From Chrysoperla carnea (taxonomy: Eukaryota > Arthropoda > Insecta > Neuroptera > Chrysopidae), in the NCBI RefSeq assembly GCF_905475395.1, contig NC_058339.1:11168001-11232000 (forward strand): a stretch of 64,000 nt of DNA, written 5' to 3'. Shown in pieces: positions 27,501 to 39,500 of the stretch. A program made the position numbers and the translations under genes. The stretch's first letter is position 1. Each line of letters opens with the position of its first letter. The notes under the pieces are model-generated. The model saw nothing but the letters and a program-made list of their open reading frames with translations. It ran no database searches and was not told the origin of the DNA.

Positions 27501-30500
27501 AATTTTTTTCCTAGCATCATTATTTTTAAGCGTTACAAACTTGGGACTAAACTTAATATACTATGTATATTTCATATATACATGGTATAAAAAGATATTT
27601 GGCACTTAATGTTATAATTTTAATATTGAAATTAAAATATTTCAAATTGTTAACAAATTCTTGGCATTGAAAAATATAATGTTTCTTGGTTAAATAGAAA
27701 ATCTTTATTTTGTATAATATTATCTTTATAGCTATAAGATCATGTCGAGACAAAGAGACGCTTATAAAAATTATTATTATAGAAATTATAAACGCATTTA
27801 CCACTAGAATGCTTAGTTTAAATTGTTTATACTTCTATAGCATACATAATTTCTAGAAACGGTCGAATAGACGGGGAAATAGGTTTAGAAGAAAAGTAGA
27901 ACGAAATTAAAATTTTTCAAAATTTAGCTTAGGCATTCGAATACCAAAGTCTGAAAATGAAAATTTGGAAACTGTTGATTAATACGGATAAATAGATTGT
28001 GTTTTTATCGAACAAGGTTACAAAAAAAAATATTATTTCCGTCCTAATTTTGAATTGTAACGTAAAATTAAAAATATAAACTAAAAATTTTCATTGACAA
28101 ACTTAAACATAAATATTTTTTGATGTTTATTAGGAACTTGTTTCAAGATAAGAAAACTTTTATTTTTATTATGTTAACAAAAGGATTAGACAATTTTAAT
28201 AAAACACGAGATATATTAAATTTTAACTTTTTTATTTTTACGAATTCAATTTCTTGTTTAAATTAAAATATAACATTATATAAAAGCTCCTTAATGATCA
28301 AAGAATTTACTAGCCAGTGATAGCTAGCGAAAAATTGACATCATAGATGAAAAGAATGGCTCAAAATTAGTGGGTTCCAAAAACAATTCCAATAAGATCG
28401 GATCAAATTTGCCTGTGTAATCAAAAAAATCAAATTTTTTAACTTTATGACGTCATCAAAATCCAAAAAATTTAATTTTGCTTTATCACATCCAAATTTT
28501 ATCCAATTTTGATAAACCAAGTATGTAATCCTGTTAAATTTGGGTCATATTTTTCAAAAGTCTGATCAAAATTAACCTAGCTCTAATAGGTTTCAAGAAT
28601 GTGCAGTTCTGGTCCCGGAATTAAGCACATAAATGATAATTAGCGAAAAACTGGCATTACAGCTGAAAAGAATGACCCAAAATTAGTGGGTTTCAAAAAA
28701 AAATTCCAATAAGATCGATTCAAATTTGCCTGTATTATCAAAAAAATCGAATTTTTTAACTTTGACTTGATGTTTTCCAACAAGTAAATAAACAAAAATT
28801 CACTTTTATTATTGTCACTAACCTAATAAATAATAAACGCCGTGTCTACTCACACGCTAACGCATGATTCTAATCATAAATAAAGAAAGGAATGTTGAAC
28901 TTTACACTGAATCCTCAAAACTGTCTCCTTACTCGAAAGCTCAAGTTTTGAATCTGCCTCTGTTAAATGAACTAATTGCTGATCTTAATTTGATTTCCTT
29001 TACCTACACGTGTTTTCATAAATCTTTTCCAGCCATATAAAGTGCGGAGATTGCATACCTTCATTCTAACCACAAACTCATACTCACTCCGGGAGTTTGT
29101 ACCAGTTCATTATCTAGTTCAGGACAAGTTAAGATGTCTGTGTATTTTTTGGGATCAACGAGATCTCCCATGTGCACGAAACTAAAATTTTTAGTAGTTT
29201 AGTGAGATATTAACAGCAACGAACTACAGCAGATTTTACGCTGAACAGTTGGCCCTGTATATTTCGAAACTAACTTCTAGAGTTTTGCGTTCGAGAGAAT
29301 AATAATTATTACCACGCTAGCATGTAACTAAACACGATGAATAATAAATTACTTTATCAATAATTTTATAATTTAGGGTCAGTTTATGACCTACTTTAGT
29401 GTCATATATCACGTTTTAACCAACCACTAAGACGGCAAGGAATTTTCTATTGTAAAAAGAGTTGTTTTTTATTTCTTATATTCCTCACGTCGCGACGCAA
29501 CACGAATAATAAATTGTTAATTTATATTTAAAAACTTCACAAATAATAAAATAACAGACAAAATAATTTCTAAAAATATACGCGAAAAATTTTGTTTCCT
29601 AAGGTCATTAACAAAAATGAGATAAAATAAATTTCGTAAACTCTAAAAATAGTGTTTAAAAAAAAACTAATTGCTACATAAGTCAAATTAACTGCGTCCT
29701 TCCCCCATTTAAATATGAAATATTTCTCCCACCAACGTACATAATACACACACAATTATTATTCCTGACGGTCTATGACCGTCGTCATACAGCATCTTCT
29801 TCCAGTACCAATCCCCTCCTATTCCAGGATCATGCAACGACGTATAACAGATCAATGTGTGAGACTAGACGACGGCGTCGTATTATTATTAAATAACGCA
29901 TATAAATTTTTTAATATATTTTTACACATAAATAAAGGGACTAATTTTTTTTTATTAAGTGCGTTTTCAATTTAAAACAAACAATTTTGTACATGTTTTG
30001 TTGAAAAGTAATTTTTGAGTGATTACTTTTTATAGCCGGAACCATATGTGTACGTACATGTTGTGAATTTTGAAATATTTCAAATTGAATATAACAAATT
30101 ATTATTTGTGCTATTTTTAAAGTCAGTTACTTGATTTAAGACATTTAAATAAAACGTGATATATTTATAATAACTATTGTGATATTTTTTAGTTTTGTTT
30201 TTGAGATTATTTATTTATTAAAAATGTGTACAGCCGAAGAATTGAAGGTAATTTGTACAAAATATTTACGTATTATTAATATATACGATTTTTAAAAGAA
30301 GCTAGTTATTATTGAATATCCATAAATATTTTTTTGTTATACTTATTTGAAAGCACGATTATCCCTTCCTATATTGATTTTCCGGCTTACTGATTATCTA
30401 TTATTGTAACCGGCGTTATGTCAAAGTAACCGGTTTTGAATTTAAAACTAATAATATTCCCGATGTCATCCGAGGTGTAAACAATCAGAGCGAAGTTGTT

Positions 30501-33500
30501 TCTTTTCTTTTTCGTTTAAATTTTACTAAAGATTGTCCTGGCATAACATTACTAAATACATTCATTTTCAAATAAGGCTAGAGAAATGTTCTTTCTTTTT
30601 ATTTATAGGCAATTTTATTACAGTTATGATATAGAAGTTACATAATGAACAAAGTTAAATCTTCATATTATATTTCTAACCTGTTTTTTTTTAAGCGGTA
30701 CATTTTTAGACCGTGAGTCTATTTTTTTTAAATAAGGGTTGCCACCTCTCCAGAGACTCCCAAAATCGTGTAGTCTCTTGCGACTCCCGATATCGACATA
30801 TACTCCATAGAGTTGAATAAATAAAGATATTTTTGGATTAATTGTTTCATATTTCGGTAGATTCGACAATTCTGACCAGATTTTATTTTAAATAACTTGA
30901 AGCATACTTAATTAAATATTTAATTATGGAAAAACTGAGTACACAAAACTTCAAAAATATCGAACAGTATTGTAATTCGATGGTATAATTAGATTAATTT
31001 AACAATCTCTCGATTTTTTTATTTATCTCCTAACTTCCCGGAACTTTAAGGTGCCAATCCTTTTTGAAAATGTGTATCTAATAGGCGCCAGATCCCAGAT
31101 GTAAAGAAATATTTGAATGTTTATTGGTAATCTAACAATAACATGTGTTTCAAATCTGAAGATTATGTCTTATAATATTGACACGAAACAATATTAAACG
31201 ATTTCATTCATTCTAATATAAAAAAATTGTTTAACTGTCGATAAAATTAAATGAACGTTACTTAATTAAGTAATAACTTCATGTAGTTCAATATTCGATA
31301 AATTAATTACAAACAAATGCTTTAATTACAAAAACATTTCAATTAGTATCAGTCAATTGAAATATACACTTTTATTGCTGCTTTTTGTTTATTTAAATTC
31401 TGAATTTGTAGATATTTGGGACTTTATTGACAATATTATAAAAACAATAAATTATTGAAGGTTAAATTACAATACAAAAAAAAATTCGTTTTCTTAAAAT
31501 GTAGTTTTGTTTGTATAATAGATTCCATTGTATAATCATACAATACTTAAAAATATTATGAGTAGTTATGGAATAATAGTGACTCATTTTTTTATGGTAA
31601 TACTTATCAGGAATACAAACGATGTAATTTATCTTAACGATCTTTTTGTTCAAAAATCAATATTAGGCGAGTGCATACTGAATAACATCTAAAAACCGAT
31701 ATAAGATTTTAATGTTGCATTCATGGAGGAATTCAACTCCAAAAAACCAAATATCTGTCAAAAGTAATATGTCAGTAGTGTTGCTTTTGCACCTTTTGCA
31801 AAATTTCCAATTTAGTGCGAATATGAAATTTATAAACACCCATTTACCTACCACAAAATTGAAAATTTTCAGTCGCCCTGAAAGAAAACGTCCCACTGAC
31901 AATTTTCGTAGAAAAATATGATGATAAGTTAAGCCCTATAAATTTCAGAGATGTATTTATCAATGCTAGCGTTTCAAGATGAAATCTTTTTTCACGCGAC
32001 ATGAGTAGCTAGGGTGGCATCTATGGCACAGAACTCTCGGAGAACGAAAGATCAACCTTTCGTATTTTAGTACCCTTTTTTTTGAAAAGCTGATCACCTA
32101 TATAGGGCACATCCCTGCCTGTTTTCTATTTCATCATATAGCCATATATTAATACCGTTAAAAATGATTTATAAACATTAGTCTTACGAAATATAACTTC
32201 ATATTCATTATAGCATCAAATTATCGACCTAGATAAAATGGATTTTAAAAAGCTGTAAGAAAGAAATATTTGATATTACCTTAAAATCATAATTTGGACA
32301 TACCTAAAAGTGATGACGCAAATAAAGAAATAATAGAGCGTTGTTCTTTCTTGAATAGAACCAAAAAAATGAACTTTCCCAACAAAAGTTATGATATCTA
32401 AGTTGATTTTGATATATTTATTACAAAAATAATTTATTATATCAAAAAACATTATAAGATATGTATGTTTGTTTGTTATGATGAGAGTTGGAGTTATAAA
32501 GAATGAAAGTGATTAAAATAATTTAATATTATGGTGGTATTATGACGGTATGGTTATGGTTTGCGTGATATCATTATTTCAATGTTAGAGGGTAGCTAAC
32601 TCGTAATTCCTATGTTGTTATATAGTATGTGCTATGTATAACAATTTATGTAAAAAAGTCTTTTACTATTTTAAGGATGTATGAGCGTGTATGATCAAGT
32701 AATACGGTAGTTGCCAGATGTCGAATTTGAAAAATGTAAAACTAGACGTGATACCATGACAAAATTTGAAACTGAAATTAAAATAGATTCAAAAACGAAG
32801 AAACTATATAAGCATTCAAAGATTGTTGACCATCTCCTTTTAGCAAAACAAAATGTTATATGAAAACCAAGACAGATATTGAATATATATAAAATTCATC
32901 ATCAAAGTTGAAAATAAGATAAAAATAATTTCTACCCTAAATCTAGCCTGCTTGTACATCCCTTATATGGATGAAGACACTTGGTTTTTTTTTGTTTTCT
33001 ATTTCCAAAAAGTTTTCATTCGTTCCAAGTGAAAATTATCAAAAACTTTCAAAATATGTCGTTTTTTGAGATTTCTCCATTAGAGAAATGTATTTTATTA
33101 ACCCCCGAACCAAAAAAAGGGTTGTTATAAGTTTGACAGCTATGTGAGTCTGCCTCTCTGTATGTCTGTGTGTCACTGCCTGTGGTATCGTAGCGTAGGG
33201 CCTAAAGGGAGGAACCGATTTGGATTTTTTTTTATTTCATTCGATAGATAATTTAATGGAGAGTGTTCTTAGCTATATTTCAAGTTCGAGATTAGGGTTC
33301 CGTACCCGGAACAACCGAAAAATTCGCGATGATCTTCTAAATCGCCTCAGTTTGGAAAATGCTTTAAGGAAAAACGTAATTTAATGGAGAGTGTTCTTAG
33401 ATATGGGATTGTCAGAAATTCCTGTTCATGTTTCTTCATTCTTTAAATCATTTATTATAAAAATATTATTTAAACATATGTTACTCCGGAACACTTTGTA

Positions 33501-36500
33501 CATTGTACATCTACATATCTAGTGGCAAAACAAAACCACATTTGATTATATGTTAAAAAAGTTTTAAATTAATATTGACTTGCAAAAAAAGGATAGAAAT
33601 ACGAGAAAATTATACAAAACTAAATACATATATCTTTATTCTTTACTCACAAAAACATAATTAAATGATTTTAATTGGGTTTGAGGTTGTAGAATTGTTT
33701 TATATCTAATGCAGCGGAGGTTTTTTCTGACAATACGTATTAAACAGGAAAAATTTTCATTCAAATCCTTATAAATATTCTCATATATACTCTTTGTAAA
33801 ATACATATTTCATTTTTTAAGATTCCGTATCCCTGGTCGTTAAAACTAGGCTCGTAATCATCACAGTTGGAGTAACTTAATAGTTTTTCTGGCAATCCTG
33901 TTTTTGCTGCAGTTCAATTGGCTATTTGCTGTCCCAAAACTCAAGCATGCTTAGTGGGCACTAATGTTTGAGTTTAGTGGACGTCAGTTTCATAGCTTAG
34001 TCGTAGCCAATATTGGATGTATAAGAAAAAGTAATATATTCTTATTCATATTCTTATACATCTTCTTGAATCATAGGCGATTCTATCAAAATCATAGAGA
34101 TAATACCATTTAGCTGTTTAGACAGAGAAAACGCTATAAGTGAATTTTTGACCTCAGTGAGAGAGGTAGGAAGAGACAGAAATTACAGGCGTATAAGAGA
34201 GACGAAGACAGCTATAGGCGCCTACTTTATCTGTCTCTCTTTACTGCATACAATTGCAGCTTTATGATACTATCTCTATGGACAAAACCGATTACTGGCT
34301 GTTACTAGAACATTCTAATACAAATTATACAATCCTCGAGTAAAAAAATCTAATGTACGGACATTTCGCAGACTGTCACTTCAAGCCTCCATTACTGTCC
34401 CCATTTTATTCGAGCCTTAGAATTCTATTATTTCGCTACCTGATCCAGCTCACTTTATTATGCTGTTGTCTATTTTAATGCAGTAACCTTTTAATCCCCT
34501 GACTTTTTGTATAGCTAATTCACTGCTGTTAATATCATAGTTCAGAACCCTTGATATGGGAGTCAAACTCATACTGAACTAATTATTATGATTCTCTATT
34601 TGTAAAGTTGAAATATATAAATGAATTCGTGATTTTAATTTGATTTTAATATTGATTCTTATATATTATTTTCAATTCAATGAAGTATTGTTCGCGGTCA
34701 CCAGTGCCAAGGTTAAAATCTGCGTGAATTTTTTAGTTAAATTTATTGTTTTATAAATTATTACAATTAACATATTTTTATGAACTATTTTTTATTGTCT
34801 TTTTATTATTATTACTCACATAATAGCGAAAGTTCTAAGTATCAAACAAAAAAGGGTAATTAAGTTCCGAAACGATGAAAGAATAGATTTCGATGAATGC
34901 TCAAATAAAGGCTTATTATTTTGAGAAATTAACAATTCATTTTTTTAAACCATAGCGATTTTAACGCTAAGATATTAGCGAGTAAAATAAATGAAAACCA
35001 TATTTGTTAGACTCAGCTGATTTTTTCATTGAATAAAAAGACAAAAGATGTATCACATATTACATATCTCTGATACACACAATTTTGAATGCCTTTTTCT
35101 TTCACGTTCTTTTTAAATTAATCTCGTAGGTATAAACACTCAGAGTTTTTATACCCTTTATACCTCGCAGGTATAAACACTCAAATTTAACAATATTTTT
35201 TATTATTCCAGGTATGTGAGGAGACAATGGCTGCTCACAAAGAACGATTGAAAGAAATAAGTAGTTTAGTTAAGGAAATAGCAGCGAATGTTGGCTTAGA
35301 TGAAAATACACTATTGCAAGGGGAAGTTGCAGCGCTTGGAAAACAACTAGAAGATGTCAGAGAATCTATAACCACATTAGCGGATGTAGCAGAAACACGT
35401 GCTCAATCAAATGAAGACTGTAATGATCAACTCAATGACACCAAAACATTCCTAAACTCTGTACAAAAGGTAATTATTAATTATAATTTCATTTCTAGAA
35501 ATATTCTCGATGGTAAAAGTTATCTCAAAATATTATTTTCTAATAGCGAATATTGAAAAACAAATAATTTCTAATCTTTTTTTACAGACTTTAATCGATG
35601 TTGATAAATCAAATGAAAAAGATACCGAAGCACAGTTAGTCGCCTTACGAAATCATTTACTCGCATTAGGAAAAACAGAAGGCCAAATACAAAATATCAA
35701 AGAAAAATCATTAGACTTAGTACAAAATACGACGACACAAACATCTGTTGTTGAAATTTTACATTTATGGCAAAATGTATTCCGTGAAACATTCCAACAA
35801 TATCATCGATTATCAACACGATTAGTACGTAGCGAAGATGGGGCAGCAGCCTTACGATTGTGGCAAGAATATTTACTTCATGTTCAATCGTTCCTCTCTG
35901 GTAATATACCAGAAGATTACAATGGCCTTACCGAACATCAACATTTATGCGAAGTACACCAAAACTTATTATCTAGTCAAGGAAATGTATTGCTCTCAAA
36001 GAATAAAGATACTGACAATAAATTAGGCGGAGGTTTAGTGGATCTCTCGGTTATGGAGCAATTTGATTCACTCACAAATTTACACAATGAAACATTAGCT
36101 AGAATAATGGAACGACATAGTGAAGTTAAAGATCGTATTGCCTCTTGGGAAAGCTATCGAAAAGATCAAGCAAAATTATTAGCATGGTTAAAATCAACGG
36201 AAAAAGAAAAGGAAAGATTGCAATTACGATACTTACACTTACGCCGTGTTCCAAAAATATTAAACAGAATCAAATGGTTATTAGAGAAAATTCCTCTTGG
36301 GGAAAAACAATCCGAAGACTTGAAACAACAACAGAAAAAGATCCTAGCGTTTTGTGATGATGATGCATTAGCGACATCGATACGTATGGAGCATGCAGCC
36401 ATCGTACAACGTATTTCAAATTTACATGCAGGTCTTGAAACATGGCGTGATTTTATTGAAAAAATTCTTCGTATTAATCAAGAATATGATTCACAAATTA

Positions 36501-39500
36501 CACAAATCCAAACAACTTATCAAGATATTCAACAAAGTTTACAAAGTTCTCAATTTGAAAGTGGAACTGTTTCACATTCTGGTATACAAAATAAATTAGC
36601 TTTACTTCGAGCCCATAGAACGCGTGTGACAGATACATCGAAAGACTTAGAAAAATTAGGTATAATACAGGAACAATTGAAAGAATGTGTCAGTCCTTCG
36701 GATATGAAAATGATTAATCAACGATTATGGTTATTGGTCCATCAACAAGGTGATTTGGATCATCAATTATCTTCGTTAATTCATTTACTTGAAGAACGAT
36801 TTAATTTACGGGCTATGTTTGAGACACGACAAACAAGATTTATTAATTGGGCTTCGCAACTAGAATCTCGACTACAACATGAAACTGACAAGGGAATTAT
36901 TCAAGATCCTGAAGAAGTAATTAAAAAATTAGAAACTGAATTGCAATCCGAATTAGGTTTAAAAGAAAGAGAACTTGAATGGATACTTAAAACGGGACAA
37001 GAACTACTCGAACAATGCGATAATCAACCAGAAGATCGCTTAATTTATAATAACGTACAGGGTAAATTAAATGAAGTCCAAGATATTTGGCAACGATTGC
37101 AAGATTTAAGTAAAACGAAAGCAAATAAAATTCATGATATGATACAAACAAAATCACAGCTAGAAATACGTATAGCGGAAATTCGAGCATGGCTAAAGTC
37201 TGTTGAATCAAAGTTAGCAGCTCCCTTAATATTTGAAGCATGTACAAAAGATGTGATTGATCGAAAATTACAAGAACATGATAAATTAAAGAAAGAAATT
37301 GAAAAGGAAAGTGGAAATATTGGTGATGTTTTAAATCTATGTGAATTATTATTAAGTGATGTTGATACATGGAAAGTGTATTTCAATACAGATTTTATAC
37401 GATCAGCTGTTGAAAATCTAGAAAAACGTTGGAAATTAGTCTGTGGTGCATCTGCAGAGCGTAAACGTAAAATAAAAAATGTTTGGACTTTATTACAAGA
37501 AGTATTACGTTTAAGTTTAGACCAAGAAGAATGGTTAATGAAACAAGAGAAACAATTACAAGAAATGGAATCATCGATGAAAACACTATCACAAGAACAA
37601 ATTCAAGATCGTATTCGTCGATTAGAAAATCAAATGATTGAAATTGAATCACGTGGTCCAGCATTAACAATATTAGAACAAACATATTCCAGACTTGCCA
37701 AAGCTAGTGGTTTAGAATTAGAGAATTTACAACAGTTAACATCCAGTGTTCGAATTATGTTAACTAGATGGCATTCGTTAACACCTAGAGCGATTAATAT
37801 TTTACAGAAACTTAAACATGAAATTGCTATTTATAGAGATTTTGTAACGGCACATGGTAAAGCTGTTGTTAGTTTGACACAAGTTGATGTTCAATTGACA
37901 CAGTTGCAACATCTTGCTGGCCCTGAATTGGAGGCATCTCCAAAGCATCGCCTTCAACAAGTTGAGGTGAGTGATCCTTCTTACAATATAATTTTTACGC
38001 TTTTTATCTTAGCAATACACTTCTAAAATTTCAATTCGATTTTTCAAAATATTTTTGAGTTATCAAAGTAACAAAGTAAATTTAGGGGTAGGAGTCTGGT
38101 ATAAATCCGTTTTGTAGCTCCTAGAACACTATTTAAGGGGTTTTGAAAATATTTGATATATATTTATTTTTTTCCTTGCTGCTTAAGGCATCTCCAACAC
38201 TGTTCGGCGAACAGAGTCCCCTTTAGTCCAAGTGATCTGAAATTCGGTGTATAACAGTCCTACTAAGCAGAAGGATGTTATAAAAGTAGTGGCTGATTCC
38301 CAGGGAAAAAACCGCCTTTTCAACATTTTTAAAATTTTATATTCCTAACTGGGTTGGCAATCGTTATGTAGGTTGGGTTAGTCTCAAGGAGGCGTGTGTT
38401 GGGAGTTTAACTTCCCACCCCCTTTATGTGTTGTAATATTTTGTATACGGTTTTACGGTATTTGAGGGCGATGTGCACCTCCATAGGCTCTCCAAATGAA
38501 GCTAGAAATTTGAAAATATGTGTGTCAAGCTAGTGTCATGGAAGAACCTTTTAAGAGTGTCTAATTCCCAATCGCCCTCTCCTTATTTTTAAGTCGAAAA
38601 GTCATGGTTTTTTCGCGGTTTTTACGCGGAAAAACCCAAAATAATCTTATATATTATTTCTCTAGCTTGTTTTTTACTGGGTATATTTTTGATTCCATTA
38701 TCAAATTCCATAATTTACATCATCATTTTAAAGTTTATCGTGCTGACTAATGACGAAAAATAAACTCACGGTCTAAAAATGTACCGCTTAGAAAAAAAAC
38801 AGGCTAGAAAATGATAATTCCGCATGGGTCAAGTCAATAATAAAAATAATAATTATTTTTACAGAAATTAGCATCGGAACTTGAAAGCTACAGTACACAT
38901 TTACAAAATGCTGATCAATTAGGCTCCTTAGTAATACAACGAGTTCGTGAAGATGAAATTCCATCAATACAAGAAATGATTGACGAATATCAACTATTAT
39001 GGAAAGACATCTTAGAACGAATAACACATCTAAAACAACAAATACAAATACAAATCAAAGAACGTGCTGATCTAGCGAAAAAACATAGTGAAGTCGATGA
39101 AAGTGTACAAGTTGAAACATTGAAATTCGAACAAGATACTGCTGTCCAAGTAAACACATTACCACCTCTAGTACGATTAACATCAATCACATCGAAAGAT
39201 GCATATATTTATGAATTAGATTCAGCAATTAGAGAATGTACTGCAAATATTGATTCATTTGAAGTGTTAGTAAGTAGTGCAATGCCATTACAAGGTAGTC
39301 CAGAAATACAAACGAGTGGGAAAACATTAGCAAAATTAATTGCTACTTGTCAATCATCTGTTGAATTAGTTAAACATTTAAATCAATTATTATTATCGGA
39401 ATCGAATTGCACTGATGAACAAGCACGAAGTATCGAAGTACAAAATTTAATAACAAGATTTGAGGATATACTTATACGAGCACGTATTCGAGAACAAAAA

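Larger units (their letters stand above)
22924..35211 (+). other. Msp300 large intron, 12.3 kb
   Basis: This intron separates 22621-22923 from 35212-35469. It holds a family A repeat (23040), a miRNA-like hairpin (24234), a SINE fragment (24640), a repeat with a GTGCGAGTCGGGCTCGCGCACG core (25190), a family B repeat (27180), a satellite patch (28320), a candidate alternative first exon (30224), a TTAA-target MITE remnant (32671), a family A copy (33098) and a MITE (34093). The stretch 28780-29320 is less AT-rich than its surroundings and may be a decayed retroelement, but I could not define its ends. The rest is plain AT-rich DNA. Confidence 0.75.

Noticed and set aside
28780..29320. Possible solo LTR or retroelement body
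   Set aside because: The stretch is less AT-rich than its surroundings, but I could not find matching ends, a target duplication or a coding frame.
29775..29975. 66-codon plus-strand frame near a less AT-rich patch
   Set aside because: The second half runs into low-complexity A/T sequence and there are no splice sites in phase with Msp300. Kept only as possible promoter-side sequence.
35120..35190. Decoy acceptor CCTCGCAG before the exon at 35212
   Set aside because: Using it would add TATAAACACTCAAATTTAAC, which brings an in-frame stop (TAA) before the exon. The acceptor at 35211 is the better choice.
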